A stretch of DNA of 40,081 bases from Kineococcus siccus (GCF_009906795.1 NZ_JAAALN010000013.1:1-40081), one strand, 5' to 3'. Positions 19,620-28,366 are shown, numbered from the stretch's first letter. The notes: generated by a model not told the origin, from the letters alone. Made by a program: numbers and translations.

Positions 19620-20909
19620 TCCTCCATCGGCCGGCAGCGACCGTTCCGGAGCCCCTGAGCCCCGGTCGTCACCCGGTCGGTCCAGCTCGCGCCAGGCGGG
19701 GGCGACGAAGGGCAGGAGGGTCACGAGCAGGTAGGCCCCGCCGAGGACGAGCAGCAGCGTCGTCAGCGACCCGCGGTCCAGCCACAGCCCGGCCGCGAGC
19801 GTCCCCAGCGGCATGCCGGCCCAGGCGCCCGCGCCGACCACCCCGGCGACGCGGGCGCGCGCCGCGGCGGGCACGCGCTCCAGCTGTGCCGCGCCGAGGA
19901 TCGGGTTGAGCGCCCCGGCCGCGACCCCGGCGAGGCCCAGCACCACGAGCAGCACCGCGAGCGACGGCTGCGCGGCGAGGACGAGGAACCGCGGGGCGCC
20001 GGCCAGCAGGAAGGCCACCGCGAAGACGGACCGCCGGGAGAACCGCGCCCCGACGGCGCCGAACACGACCGCACCCACGACGGCGCCCGCGCCGAAGACC
20101 CCCACCAGCAGGCCGAGGGCGCCGCCACCGCCGAGGGACCGCGCGGCGTGCAGGGGCAGGACGACGCTGCTCCACGCCGCGTCGAAGGCGTTGGTGAGCA
20201 CGATCATCGCGACGATCGCGCGCAGCAGGCGGTCGCGGCGCACGAACACGAGGCCCTCGGCGAGGTCGCGGCGGTACCCCCGCCACCCGCCCGCCTCCTC
20301 CGTCGCGCCGGCCGTCGTGGCTCGCGCGAGCGCCGGCACGGTGACGGCGACCAGGACCGCGGCCACGACGAAGGTCGCCGCGTCGAGCACGAGGACGACG
20401 GGGGCGCCGACGGCCGCGACGAGCCCCCCGGCGGCGGGAGCGCCCAGCAGGCGCGCCGCGCGCTCGGCCGCGTCCATCCAGCCCGTCGCCCGCTCCAGCG
20501 GGACGCCGGCCTCGTCGGCCAGCTCGGGCAGCATCGCGTGCCGCGCGGCCTGCCCGGGGGTGTCCAGCAGCCCGGTCGCGACGACGAGGGCGATGAGCAC
20601 GGCGAAGGGGAGCCCCGTCGTCGCCGCGAGCAGCGGGACCGCGCCGATCGTCACGGCCCCCACGGCGTCGGAGACCACGCTCGTGCGGCGGTAGCCGAAG
20701 CGGTCGACGAGGACGCCGCCGAAGACGCCCCCGACGACGACGGGCGCGACGGCCGCGGCCCCGAGGACGCCGAGCAGCGCCGGGCTGCCCGTCGTGGCGT
20801 AGACGTAGAGCGGCAGGGCGATCAGCGTCGCGGTGTTGCCGGTGGCGCTGACGGTGTGCGCGGTCAGCAGCCAGCGCAGCCGCCACCGGGGCCCGGTCGG
20901 GCGGTTCAC
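19611..20909 (-). CDS. MFS transporter paired with ArsR regulator
   Basis: A 432-aa major facilitator of the enterobactin-exporter/MFS_3-like type with about 12 hydrophobic helices. The loop after TM2 has GGVLVDRFGYRRT, a variant of motif A, and LVVATGLLDTPGQAARHAMLPEL is typical of this subfamily. Such proteins usually export drugs or siderophores; no substrate can be named. The GTG start overlaps the arsR stop by 4 nt (GTGA), so it is cotranscribed and translationally coupled with its presumed repressor, whose operator lies upstream of arsR. Confidence 0.9.
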   Translation of the reverse strand: MNRPTGPRWRLRWLLTAHTVSATGNTATLIALPLYVYATTGSPALLGVLGAAAVAPVVVGGVFGGVLVDRFGYRRTSVVSDAVGAVTIGAVPLLAATTGLPFAVLIALVVATGLLDTPGQAARHAMLPELADEAGVPLERATGWMDAAERAARLLGAPAAGGLVAAVGAPVVLVLDAATFVVAAVLVAVTVPALARATTAGATEEAGGWRGYRRDLAEGLVFVRRDRLLRAIVAMIVLTNAFDAAWSSVVLPLHAARSLGGGGALGLLVGVFGAGAVVGAVVFGAVGARFSRRSVFAVAFLLAGAPRFLVLAAQPSLAVLLVVLGLAGVAAGALNPILGAAQLERVPAAARARVAGVVGAGAWAGMPLGTLAAGLWLDRGSLTTLLLVLGGAYLLVTLLPFVAPAWRELDRPGDDRGSGAPERSLPADGGPR

Positions 20910-21493
20910 CGCCGCACGCGGGGCACGGCCGCGTGGATCAGGGCGACGCGGTGCGTGGCTCCCCGCCCGTCGGCCGCGGGCGCGTCGGAGCGGGCCTGCC
21001 AGCGGTCGGCGAGCGCCTCCAGCTCCCCGGACAGCTCCCGCAGCTCGGCCGCCGTGAGCCGCAGCTGCCGGTCCCCGGTCGTCGACGCCGCGACGAGCTC
21101 GCGAGGCAGGGAGGCCTCGGCGCTCAGGTGCTCCTCGAGGACGGTTGCGTAGCGGCGGGCGAACTCGCGTCGCAGCGCGGTCGAGGCCGCGTGCCGCTCG
21201 GGGTCGTCGAGGGAGTCGGTCGGCTCCACCGTGGTCATCTGGTGCAGGGCCTGCCACCAGCGCTCGCGCCGGTCGCGCGCGAGGCCGGGCGCCTCCGCGA
21301 CGAGCCCGGCGTCGACGAGACGGCCCAGGTGGTAGCTCACCGAGCCCGGCGCCTCGTCGAGCGCGCGGCTGAGCGCGCCGACGGTGGCGGGGCCCTCGCT
21401 GCGCAGCTCGCCGAGCAGGGCGAGGCGCGTCGGGTGCGCCAGCACGCGCATGACGGCGGGGTCGGTCAGGCGCACGGCGCGGGTCTGGTCCAC
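20906..21493 (-). CDS. ArsR/HTH_20-type winged-helix repressor
   Basis: A 195-aa regulator with an N-terminal winged helix (RVLAHPTRLALLGELRSEG, then GALSRALDEAPGSVSYHLGRL) and a helical C-terminal part. It lacks ArsR metal-binding cysteines, so it more likely senses an organic ligand. The GTG at 21493 (VDQTRAVRLTDPAV) is chosen: TACCCT ends 6 nt upstream of it, giving a leaderless start, whereas the longer TTG candidate at 21514 would sit inside the operator palindrome. It is cotranscribed with the MFS gene and probably represses both. Confidence 0.88.
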   Translation of the reverse strand: MDQTRAVRLTDPAVMRVLAHPTRLALLGELRSEGPATVGALSRALDEAPGSVSYHLGRLVDAGLVAEAPGLARDRRERWWQALHQMTTVEPTDSLDDPERHAASTALRREFARRYATVLEEHLSAEASLPRELVAASTTGDRQLRLTAAELRELSGELEALADRWQARSDAPAADGRGATHRVALIHAAVPRVRR

Positions 21494-21499
21494 GGCGCG

Positions 21500-21505
21500 A
21501 GGGTA
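21500..21505 (-). promoter_or_regulatory. -10 element of the arsR-MFS operon (leaderless)
   Basis: TACCCT on the minus strand (21505-21500), 6 nt before the GTG at 21493. The -35 region (TGTACA, 21527-21522, 4/6 with 16-bp spacing) falls in the middle of the neighbouring palindrome. Confidence 0.6.
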
Positions 21506-21511
21506 GGGCGG

Positions 21512-21537
21512 CAAGAGCTCTTGTACAAGAGCTCTTG
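21512..21537. promoter_or_regulatory. 26-bp double-palindrome operator of arsR-MFS
   Basis: Two copies of the palindrome CAAGAGCTCTTG (21512-21523 and 21526-21537) are separated by TA, and the whole 26 bp is one perfect palindrome. It is conspicuously AT-rich against its surroundings and covers the -35 region of the arsR promoter, so it is very likely the binding site of the ArsR protein, as two dimers side by side. Confidence 0.85.
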
Positions 21538-21556
21538 TGGATGTGGTGGCGGGGCG

Positions 21557-22573
21557 TCAGCCCTGGCGGATCAGCGGCACGACGTCCCGGGTGAACTGGT
21601 CCAGGAAGCGCGACTGGTCGTGGCCCGGGCCGTGGAAGACGAGGTGGGTGAAGCCGGCGTCGACGTACTCCTGGACCCGGTCGGCGACGAACCGGGGGTC
21701 GGCCGAGACGATCCAGCGCTTGGCCACCTGCTCGATCGGCAGCTGGTCGGCGAGCCGGGCCATCTCCACCGGGTCGTGCACGTCGTGCTTCTGCTCCGCG
21801 GACAGCGACAGGGGCGCCCAGAACCGGCAGTTCTCCAGCGCCCGGTCCGGGTCCTCGTCGAAGGAGAGCTTGATCTCGATGGTGCGCTCGAAGGCGGGCA
21901 CCTCGCGGGTCGCGAGGGCGAGGCCCTCCTCCAGCGCCGGCAGCAGCGTCTGGCTGTAGAGGTCCATGCCCTTGCCCGACGTGCAGATGTACCCGTCGCC
22001 CGCGCGCCCCGCGTACTTCGTCACGCCCGGCCCGCCCGCCGCCACGAAGATCGGCACGGGGACGTCGGGCTTGTCGTACACGGTCGCGTTGTGCAGCGAG
22101 TAGAACTCGCCCTCGAACTCGACGCGGTCCTCGGTCCACAGCGTGCGGATGAGCTTGACGGCCTCGCGCAACCGCGCGAAGCGCTCCTTGGTCTCGGGGA
22201 AGATCGACCCGACCGCGGTCTCGTTGAGCGCCTCGCCGGTGCCCACGCCCAGGATGGGGCGGCCGGGGTGCAGCACGCCCAGGGTCGCGAACGCCTGCGC
22301 GACGACCGCCGGGTTGTAGCGCAGGGTCGGGGTCATGACGCTCGTCCCGAACTGCACGCGCGACGTGCGCGCCGCCACGTGCGCGAGCCACACGAGCGCC
22401 GAGGGCGCGTGCCCCGCCTCGTGCCGCCACGGCTGGAAGTGGTCGGAGATCCACACCGAGTCCAGCCCCTGGTCCTCGGCCTGCACGGCGAAGTCGGTCA
22501 GCGCACCCGGGCCGAACTGCTCGGCGGACGCCTTGTAGCCCAGCTTCAGGCGCTGTCCGTGCGTGTCCACCAT
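21557..22573 (-). CDS. fgd: F420-dependent glucose-6-phosphate dehydrogenase
   Basis: A 338-aa luciferase-like TIM-barrel oxidoreductase that oxidises glucose 6-phosphate to 6-phosphogluconolactone while reducing coenzyme F420. [71 protein letters not shown] and [12 protein letters not shown] match, from memory, mycobacterial Fgd1, including the residues that bind F420 and the phosphate. The ATG at 22573 has GAGGAG upstream. It implies that the organism makes F420. It follows the sugar dehydrogenase gene by 58 nt on the same strand and may share its transcript or use its own -10 (TAGGCT). Confidence 0.93.
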   Translation of the reverse strand: MVDTHGQRLKLGYKASAEQFGPGALTDFAVQAEDQGLDSVWISDHFQPWRHEAGHAPSALVWLAHVAARTSRVQFGTSVMTPTLRYNPAVVAQAFATLGVLHPGRPILGVGTGEALNETAVGSIFPETKERFARLREAVKLIRTLWTEDRVEFEGEFYSLHNATVYDKPDVPVPIFVAAGGPGVTKYAGRAGDGYICTSGKGMDLYSQTLLPALEEGLALATREVPAFERTIEIKLSFDEDPDRALENCRFWAPLSLSAEQKHDVHDPVEMARLADQLPIEQVAKRWIVSADPRFVADRVQEYVDAGFTHLVFHGPGHDQSRFLDQFTRDVVPLIRQG

Positions 22574-22622
22574 GGTGTGCTCCTCGGGTCCTCGGCAGGC
22601 TGCTCCCGCTGCCGTCGGGGCG

Positions 22623-22628
22623 AGCCTA
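22623..22628 (-). promoter_or_regulatory. Possible -10 of fgd
   Basis: TAGGCT on the minus strand (22628-22623), just after the sugar dehydrogenase stop, would start transcription about 43 nt before the fgd ATG. The leader contains a CGGCAG...CTGCCG hairpin (22593-22614). The -35 is poor. Confidence 0.3.
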
Positions 22629-22631
22629 CGG

Positions 22632-23843
22632 TCAGCCCAGCGGGACGCTCACGAGCCGGTCGTCGCCGGCCCGCGCCTCGCCCCGGAAGGTGTTGCTCGT
22701 GAGGACCCAGAGGCTGCCGTCGGGGCCGACCTCGGCGGCGCGCAACCGGCCCAGCGTGCCGTCGAGGTAGGCGTCGGGGGTTCCCGTCGGGCCGTCGGGG
22801 TTCAGCGGCACCCGCCACAGCCGCTGCCCGCGCAGCGCCGCGACGTACACCGCGTCGGGCGTCACCGCGAGCCCGCTGGGCGAGGCCTCGTCCGTGGTCC
22901 ACGTCCGCGCCGGGGCGACGAACCGGCCGCCGCCGTCGCCGGCGCCCTCGACCTCGGGCCAGCCGTAGTTGCCGCCCGCGCGGATGACGTTCAGCTCGTC
23001 GAAGCGGTCCTGCCCGAACTCCGCCGCGATCAGCCGGCCCGTGGAGTCCCACCCGAAACCCTGCGGGTTGCGGTGGCCCAGGCTCCACGTGCGCGAGCCC
23101 GGGAACGGGTTGCCCTCGGGCACCCCGCCGTCGCGCGTGATGCGCAGGATCTTGCCGCCCAGGGAGTTCACGTCCTGCGCCGCGGGGCGGTCCTGCGCGT
23201 CCCCCGTGCCGACGTACAGCAGGTCGTCGGGGCCGAAGCGCAGCCGGCCGCCGTTGTGGGTGGAGTTCTTCGGGATGCCCGTCAGCACCGGCACCGGGTC
23301 CTCCAGGCGGCCGTCCGCGAAGGTGAAGCGGACGACGCGGTTGTCCTCGCGCGCCGTGAAGTACAGGAACACCTGCGCGTCCTGGCCGAACGTGGGGGAC
23401 AGGGCGATGCCCAGCAGGCCGCCCTCGCCGCCGGGCACCACGCCGGGCACCTCGCCGTCGTCCCCCGTCGACGGCACCTGGTTCAGGATTCCCGGCCCGG
23501 CCTGCACCACCCGGGCGCTGTCGCGCAGCGTCACGAGGGCGGTCCCGTCGGGCAGGACCGCCAGGTCCCACGGCACGTCGAGCCCCGTCGTGATGTCCTG
23601 CGGCGCGCCGGGGGTCCCCGTCGCCGTGGCCACCGGGGCGGTCGTCGCCGAGGGCGAGGGCGAGGTCGGGGGCGGGGCGGACGTCGTCGCGGACACCGAC
23701 GACGGGCTGCCGCTGGGCGAGGCGACCGCCCCCGTGCCCGACGTCGACCCGGCGTCGGAGCAGCCGGCGAGGAGGGCCGCGACGGCCAGCCCCGCGAGGG
23801 GTCCGCGGGCGGCGCTGCTGCGGGTGGTCGCGGGAGGACGCAT
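22632..23843 (-). CDS. PQQ-type glucose/sorbosone dehydrogenase-like lipoprotein
   Basis: A 403-aa lipoprotein with a soluble-glucose-dehydrogenase beta-propeller. The signal peptide ends in LLAGC, lipidated Cys28, followed by a Ser/Thr/Pro-rich linker to about residue 80. The propeller has [53 protein letters not shown]-like strands and [11 protein letters not shown], all typical of PF07995 aldose sugar dehydrogenases (Asd/YliI type) that use PQQ and calcium. It would oxidise aldoses at the outer face of the membrane. Whether the organism makes PQQ is not shown here. Ribosome site GAGG upstream of ATG. Confidence 0.9.
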   Translation of the reverse strand: MRPPATTRSSAARGPLAGLAVAALLAGCSDAGSTSGTGAVASPSGSPSSVSATTSAPPPTSPSPSATTAPVATATGTPGAPQDITTGLDVPWDLAVLPDGTALVTLRDSARVVQAGPGILNQVPSTGDDGEVPGVVPGGEGGLLGIALSPTFGQDAQVFLYFTAREDNRVVRFTFADGRLEDPVPVLTGIPKNSTHNGGRLRFGPDDLLYVGTGDAQDRPAAQDVNSLGGKILRITRDGGVPEGNPFPGSRTWSLGHRNPQGFGWDSTGRLIAAEFGQDRFDELNVIRAGGNYGWPEVEGAGDGGGRFVAPARTWTTDEASPSGLAVTPDAVYVAALRGQRLWRVPLNPDGPTGTPDAYLDGTLGRLRAAEVGPDGSLWVLTSNTFRGEARAGDDRLVSVPLG

Positions 23844-23854
23844 GCCTCATCCTC

Positions 23855-23873
23855 ACCCGCGGCCCCCGCGGGT
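23855..23873. promoter_or_regulatory. 19-bp dyad between divergent dehydrogenase genes
   Basis: ACCCGCGG (23855-23862), CCC, CCGCGGGT (23866-23873): perfect 8-bp arms between two divergent starts and just upstream of the plus-strand -10. Operator-like, but in GC-rich DNA such dyads also arise by chance. Confidence 0.4.
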
Positions 23874-23876
23874 CGC

Positions 23877-23882
23877 TACCGT
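23877..23882 (+). promoter_or_regulatory. -10 element of the 2-hydroxyacid dehydrogenase gene (leaderless)
   Basis: TACCGT, then 7 nt, then the GTG at 23890. No Shine-Dalgarno sequence and no good -35. Confidence 0.55.
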
Positions 23883-23889
23883 GCGCGGG

Positions 23890-24852
23890 GTGACGTCCGA
23901 CGCGCGCCCGGCCCCGCCCCTCGTCGTCAGCCTGCCCTCGGCGTCGTGGGTGGCCGCGGTGGGGGAGGTGCCCGGCGCGACGCTCACGGTCTGGGACTGC
24001 ACGCGCGTCCCCGCGGGCCCGTCGCCGCACGTCGTCGTCCCGCCCTACCTGGGGCTGCCGCCGCTGCGCGAGGCGCTCGCCGCCCTGCCGGACCTGCGCC
24101 TCGTGCAGCTGCTGACCAACGGCTACGACGGCGTGGCCGAGCAGCTGCCCCGCCGCGTCGCCCTCGCCACCGCGGCGGGGGTGCACGACGCCTCGACCGC
24201 GGAGCTCGCGGTCGGCCTGGCGATCGCGTCCCTGCGCGGGCTCGACGACGCGGCGCGGGGCATGGCGGCCGGCGACTGGGCCGCCGCCCGCCGGCCGTCG
24301 CTGGCCGACCGCCGCGCCCTCGTCGTGGGGTGGGGCGGCGTGGGACGGCAGGTCGCGGCCCGCCTGGCGCCCTTCGAGGTGGCGGTGACGGCCGTGGGCT
24401 CGCGCGCGCGCGAGCAGGACGGCACGCGCGTGCACGGCCCGGCGGAGCTGCCCGGGCTGCTGCCGCGCCACGACCTGGTCGTCCTGGCCTGCCCCCTCAC
24501 CGACGCCACGCGGGGTCTCGTCGACGCGGCCTTCCTGGCCGCGATGCCGGACGGCGCGCTGCTGGTCAACGTCGCCCGCGGGCCCGTCGTCGTCACCGAC
24601 GACCTCGTCGCCGAGCTGGCCGCGGGCCGCCTGCGCGCGGCCCTCGACGTCACCGACCCCGAGCCGCTGCCGCCGGGTCACCCGCTGTGGAGCGCGCCGG
24701 GCGTCCTCGTCACGCCGCACGTGGGCGGCAACACCTCAGCGTTCCGGCCGCGCGCGGTCGCGCTGCTGCGCGAGCAGCTCGGGCGGCTGGTGGCGGGTGA
24801 CCCGCCGCTGAACGTGGTGCGCGCGGGCACCCGCGGTCCTGCGGACGGGTGA
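23890..24852 (+). CDS. D-isomer 2-hydroxyacid dehydrogenase family protein
   Basis: A 320-aa NAD(P)-dependent dehydrogenase of the phosphoglycerate/formate dehydrogenase superfamily. The nucleotide fold has VVGWGGVGRQVAARL (GxGxxG at 147-152). The catalytic set is visible: Arg in NVARGPVV, acid in DVTDPEPLPPGHPLW, and His in TPHVGGNTS. It is shorter than serA products and has no ACT domain, so not SerA itself; the 2-keto acid substrate is unknown. The GTG at 23890 starts the homologous region and has a -10 hexamer 7 nt upstream. It is divergent from the sugar dehydrogenase with 46 nt between starts. Confidence 0.9.
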   Translation: MTSDARPAPPLVVSLPSASWVAAVGEVPGATLTVWDCTRVPAGPSPHVVVPPYLGLPPLREALAALPDLRLVQLLTNGYDGVAEQLPRRVALATAAGVHDASTAELAVGLAIASLRGLDDAARGMAAGDWAAARRPSLADRRALVVGWGGVGRQVAARLAPFEVAVTAVGSRAREQDGTRVHGPAELPGLLPRHDLVVLACPLTDATRGLVDAAFLAAMPDGALLVNVARGPVVVTDDLVAELAAGRLRAALDVTDPEPLPPGHPLWSAPGVLVTPHVGGNTSAFRPRAVALLREQLGRLVAGDPPLNVVRAGTRGPADG

Positions 24853-24894
24853 GAGGCCCTCAGGTGACCCGCAGCCCGCGCCGACTCCCCTGAC

Positions 24895-25932
24895 ATGGGA
24901 CTCCCAGCCGCGCTGGCGCCCCGCGACCTCGAGTCGGCGGCCCGCTCCGCCAGCGTCTTCGCCTTCGTCGGCGCGGCCGTGCTGCTCGTCCTGCCCTTCG
25001 CCGTGCCCAGCTTCACGCCCACGGCCGTGAGCCGCGGGGGTGCGCTCGCGCTCGGGGTGGGGCTCGTCGCCGTCGGCGTGGTCGAGCTGCGGGCCCCCGC
25101 GTGGCTGCCGGCGCTGTTCTGGTTCAGCGTCCCCACGCAGCTCGTCGCCGCCACGACGGCCCTGGCCCTGACCACCTCCGACGCCAGCGCCGCGGCCCAG
25201 TCCTTCCTGCTCTGGCCCGTCCTCTACGCCGCCCGCGAGCTGCGCCGCACGGCGTGCTGGCTCGTGCTCGCGCAGGTCCTGGCCGCCGACGCGGTGATCG
25301 TCCTGGCGCTGCTGCCGCTGGACCGGGCCGTCACCGACGTCGCCTGCGTCGGGGCCACCCTCGCCGTCGTGGGCGCGGTGCTGCTCCGGGCCCGCGAGCG
25401 GGAGGACGCCGTCGTGGCCGAGCTCGAGCGCCGGGCCGCGGTCGACTCCCTCACGGGGCTGGCGACGCGCCGCGTCCTGGACCGGGCGGCCGACGCGGCG
25501 CTGGCGGGCGGGGCGCCGGGCGGCCGTGCCGTCCTGCTGCTCGTCGACGTCGACCACTTTAAGCGCGTGAACGACGCGCACGGGCACCCGGCGGGCGACG
25601 AGGTGCTGCAGCACGTGGCCCGCCTGCTGCGCGAGGTGTTCCCCGCCCCGGGCCTCGTCGCGCGCCTGGGGGGTGACGAGCTCGCGGTGCTGCTGTCGTC
25701 GGCGACGCTCGAGCAGGCGGTCCGCTCGGGGCAGGAGCTGCGCCGACGCCTCGCGGTCCGCCCGCCCCGGTGGGCGGGGCACGAGGTGCCCGTCACCGTC
25801 AGCGTCGGCGTGGCGGCCGCCGCCGAGGGGCAGGGGCCCGTCGACCTCTACGCCGCCGCCGACGAGGCCCTGTACCGGGCCAAGCGCGCGGGCCGCGACG
25901 GCGTCCACGCCCAGGCCGCCGCGGGCCGCTGA
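24895..25932 (+). CDS. Membrane diguanylate cyclase (GGDEF domain)
   Basis: A 345-aa protein predicted to make the second messenger c-di-GMP. About five to six hydrophobic segments (20-165) form a membrane input domain with no recognisable ligand fold. The GGDEF domain follows with DSLTGLATRR (184), metal-binding VDVDHFKRVND (about 217-227) and the active site as GGDEL (259-263), an accepted active variant. The inhibitory I-site, normally RxxD upstream of the active site, reads PAPG, so product inhibition is probably lost. The ATG has neither a Shine-Dalgarno sequence nor a good -10. A PilZ chemoreceptor gene lies 5 kb away and could be among the receptors. Confidence 0.92.
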   Translation: MGLPAALAPRDLESAARSASVFAFVGAAVLLVLPFAVPSFTPTAVSRGGALALGVGLVAVGVVELRAPAWLPALFWFSVPTQLVAATTALALTTSDASAAAQSFLLWPVLYAARELRRTACWLVLAQVLAADAVIVLALLPLDRAVTDVACVGATLAVVGAVLLRAREREDAVVAELERRAAVDSLTGLATRRVLDRAADAALAGGAPGGRAVLLLVDVDHFKRVNDAHGHPAGDEVLQHVARLLREVFPAPGLVARLGGDELAVLLSSATLEQAVRSGQELRRRLAVRPPRWAGHEVPVTVSVGVAAAAEGQGPVDLYAAADEALYRAKRAGRDGVHAQAAAGR

Positions 25933-25943
25933 CGTCGCCGCGC

Positions 25944-27296
25944 TCAGGCGGTGGGCGCCGCGTCCGCGGGGACCGTGGGGTCCCCGGCCGTCCCGCGGGC
26001 GGCCGAGACGACGCGCATGAGGTGGTAGAGCCCGATCGCGGCGGCCGTGCCGAGCGCGATCCCCGAGAACTGCAGCCCGCCGCCGGGGGACCACGTGTAG
26101 TCCGCGATGCCCACGACGAGGGCCACGGCGGCCGGGGCGAGGTTCACGGGGTGGGAGAAGTCGACGCGGTTCGCGACCCAGATGCGGGCGCCGAGGACGC
26201 CGATCATCCCGTAGAGCAGCGTCGCCACCCCGCCGAGCACGCCGTCGGGGACGGAGGCGACGAGGGCACCCACCTTGGGTGAGGCGCTCAGCAGCAGCGC
26301 GGTCGCGGCCGCGACCCAGTACGCCGCCGTGGAGTAGACCCGCGTCGCCGCCATGACGCCGATGTTCTCGGCGTAGGTGGTGGTGCCGGAACCGCCGCCG
26401 GCCCCGGCGAGCGTGGTGGCGACGCCGTCGGCGACCAGGGCCCGCCCGGTGAGCGCGTCCAGGTCGCGCCCGGTCATGGCCGCCACCGACTTCACGTGCC
26501 CGACGTTCTCGGCCACGAGGACGAGCACCACCGGCAGGAACAGCACCAGCGCCCCCGCGTCGAAGGCCGGGGCCGTGAACTCCGGCAGGCCGACCCAGGC
26601 CGCCGAACGCACGCCGTCGAGGTCGACACCGCCGCGCGCGAGGGCGAACAGGTAGCCGGCGAGGACGCCGAGCAGGATCGACAGCCGGCCGAGCGTGCCG
26701 CGGAGCACCACGCCCACCGCGAGGACGACGCCGAGGGTGACGAGCCCCGTCACGGGATCGGAGCGGAACCCCGTGCAGGGGCCCTGCCCGAGCACGCCGT
26801 CGACGACGACCGGGTCGCACGACCCCCACGCCGCCGGGGCGAGGTTCAGGCCGATGAGCGCCACCACGCTGCCCGTCACGACCGGCGGCATGGCCGCCTC
26901 GATCCAGCGCGTCCCCGCGCGGTGCACGACGAGACCGACCGCCGCCAGCAGCAGGCCGGTCACGAGGACCCCGCCCGTCGCCACCGACGGGCCACCGGAG
27001 GCGGTGGCGGCCAGGAGCGGGGCGATGAACGCGAACGAGGAACCCAGGTAGCTGGGCAGCCGGTTGCGCGTCAGGAGCAGGAACAGCGCGGTGCCCACGG
27101 CGGAGAAGAACAGCGTCGTCGACGCGGGGAAACCCGTGATCGCGGGGACGAGGATCGTCGACCCGGCCATCGCGACGACGTGCTGCAGGCCGATCCCGAC
27201 GGTCCGCGACCAGCTGAGCCGCTCCTCGGGCGCCACCACCGCACCCGGCCGGACCGTCCGGCCGTCCCCGTGCAGCCGCCAGCCGAACCCTGCCAT
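25944..27296 (-). CDS. Uracil/xanthine permease family (NCS2) transporter, UraA-like
   Basis: A 450-aa nucleobase:cation symporter-2 protein with about 14 membrane segments. The family marks are GIGLQHVVAMAGSTILVP at the start, AENVGHVKSV in TM8 with the substrate-contacting Glu, and GSGTTTYAENIGVMAATRVYS in TM10; the TTTYAENIG form is that of uracil permeases such as UraA rather than xanthine carriers. It probably imports uracil with protons. No pyrimidine genes are nearby. A -10 TAGAGT at 27352-27347 and GGGGGA before the ATG suggest its own short-leader transcript. Confidence 0.92.
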   Translation of the reverse strand: MAGFGWRLHGDGRTVRPGAVVAPEERLSWSRTVGIGLQHVVAMAGSTILVPAITGFPASTTLFFSAVGTALFLLLTRNRLPSYLGSSFAFIAPLLAATASGGPSVATGGVLVTGLLLAAVGLVVHRAGTRWIEAAMPPVVTGSVVALIGLNLAPAAWGSCDPVVVDGVLGQGPCTGFRSDPVTGLVTLGVVLAVGVVLRGTLGRLSILLGVLAGYLFALARGGVDLDGVRSAAWVGLPEFTAPAFDAGALVLFLPVVLVLVAENVGHVKSVAAMTGRDLDALTGRALVADGVATTLAGAGGGSGTTTYAENIGVMAATRVYSTAAYWVAAATALLLSASPKVGALVASVPDGVLGGVATLLYGMIGVLGARIWVANRVDFSHPVNLAPAAVALVVGIADYTWSPGGGLQFSGIALGTAAAIGLYHLMRVVSAARGTAGDPTVPADAAPTA

Positions 27297-27346
27297 CCCG
27301 CGTCCCCCGTCCTCGTCGTCGCGGCGACCGCCGCGCGAGCGGTGGA

Positions 27347-27352
27347 ACTCTA
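27347..27352 (-). promoter_or_regulatory. Possible -10 of the NCS2 permease gene
   Basis: TAGAGT on the minus strand (27352-27347), giving a leader of about 44 nt before the ATG at 27296. The -35 is weak. Confidence 0.35.
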
Positions 27353-27362
27353 GGGGGCGCGC

Positions 27363-28364
27363 TCAGGTGCTCTCGCCCACGTCGAGGCGGTAGGGGATGC
27401 GCCGGTGCGTGCCGGGCTCACCGGGCGCGAGGGTCCCCGCGTGCAGCGCGAGCACCACCTCCAGCGCCGTGCGGGCGACCAGCGGCACGTCGAGGGCGAG
27501 CGTGGTCAGGCGCGGCGTGACGAAGCTGCCGATCGCCAGCCCGTCGATGCCGAGCACCCGCACGCGGCCGGGGACGTCGACCCCCGCCAGGCGCAGCGCG
27601 CGCAGCACGCCGAACCCCGTGACGTCGTTGAACGCGACGAGGGCGTCGACGTCGGGGACCTCGCGCAGCACCCGCTCGGCCGTCGCCAGCCCCCCCGCCA
27701 GGTCGGTGGTCGCGGTCGGGGCGCGCCGGGCGGACGTGCCGCGGTCCGCGAACGCCGCGACGAACGCGGCCGCCCGCGTGCTGCCGTGCGGCAGGTCCAG
27801 GACGACCGGGCGGCGCACACCGCGCTCGTGCAGGTGCGCCACGGCGGCCACGACGGCGGCGGACATGTCGAGGTCGACGCGGCCCTGCGCGCTCTCGCGG
27901 TTCTCCGGGTCGATCTCGACGAGCGGCAGCTCGGCGAGGCCGTCTGAGCGCCCGGGCACGGGCCGCGCCGTGAAGTTCACGACCGCGTCGACCTCGGCGC
28001 CGAAGCGCTCGGCCGGGGCGGCGTCGGCCGCCCAGGCCCGCTCGGCCAGGACGACGTTCCACCCGGCCTGCGCCGCGAGCCGCAGCACGGCCGAGGCGAG
28101 TTCCGGGTAGTAGGGGTTCGTGAGGTCCTCGACGAGCAGGCCCAGCGTGCGCGTGGGCGGGACGACCAGGCCGCGGCCGAAGCGCGAGGGCCGGTAGCCC
28201 AGCTCCCGCGCCGCGGCCAGGACCCGTTCGCGCGTGGCGTCGTTGATGCCCGGCATGGCGTTCACCGCGCGGGTGACGGTCTGCCGGGACACCCCCGCCG
28301 CGGCCGCGACGTCCTTGATCGTCGCGGGCCGCGGCGGGGTGCCCGGCCCCGGGCCGGGAGGCAC
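27363..28364 (-). CDS. LacI-family repressor of the Gfo/AKR operon
   Basis: A 333-aa LacI/GalR regulator. The N-terminal headpiece reads ATIKDVAAAAGVSRQTVTRA and continues with ATRERVLAAARELGYRPSRFGRGL, the normal hinge, followed by a two-lobe sugar-binding core (LGLLVEDLTNPYYPELASAV, VDAVVNFTARP, DALVAFNDVTGFGVLRAL, VLGIDG). The GTG start lies 2 nt after the stop of the fused oxidoreductase gene, so both are on one transcript and the repressor is probably autoregulated through the palindrome at 30376-30389. The ligand is presumably a sugar or polyol handled by the fusion enzyme (inference). Confidence 0.92.
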   Translation of the reverse strand: MPPGPGPGTPPRPATIKDVAAAAGVSRQTVTRAVNAMPGINDATRERVLAAARELGYRPSRFGRGLVVPPTRTLGLLVEDLTNPYYPELASAVLRLAAQAGWNVVLAERAWAADAAPAERFGAEVDAVVNFTARPVPGRSDGLAELPLVEIDPENRESAQGRVDLDMSAAVVAAVAHLHERGVRRPVVLDLPHGSTRAAAFVAAFADRGTSARRAPTATTDLAGGLATAERVLREVPDVDALVAFNDVTGFGVLRALRLAGVDVPGRVRVLGIDGLAIGSFVTPRLTTLALDVPLVARTALEVVLALHAGTLAPGEPGTHRRIPYRLDVGEST

Positions 28365-28366
28365 CG

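Noticed and set aside
21494-21514. Longer arsR start at TTG 21514
   Set aside because: It lies in the operator palindrome and upstream of the putative -10; homology starts after the GTG at 21493.
19611-22454. A single 947-residue minus-strand frame
   Set aside because: Only its C-terminal part is a gene (MFS, start GTG at 20909). The rest is a shadow of arsR and fgd read in another frame.
22593-22614. CGGCAG...CTGCCG hairpin upstream of fgd as a riboswitch
   Set aside because: A single short stem without any conserved core; listed only as part of the possible fgd leader.
23890-24852. 2-hydroxyacid dehydrogenase as SerA of serine synthesis
   Set aside because: Too short, no C-terminal regulatory domains, and no serine genes nearby, although serA lies near ilvC in some actinobacteria.
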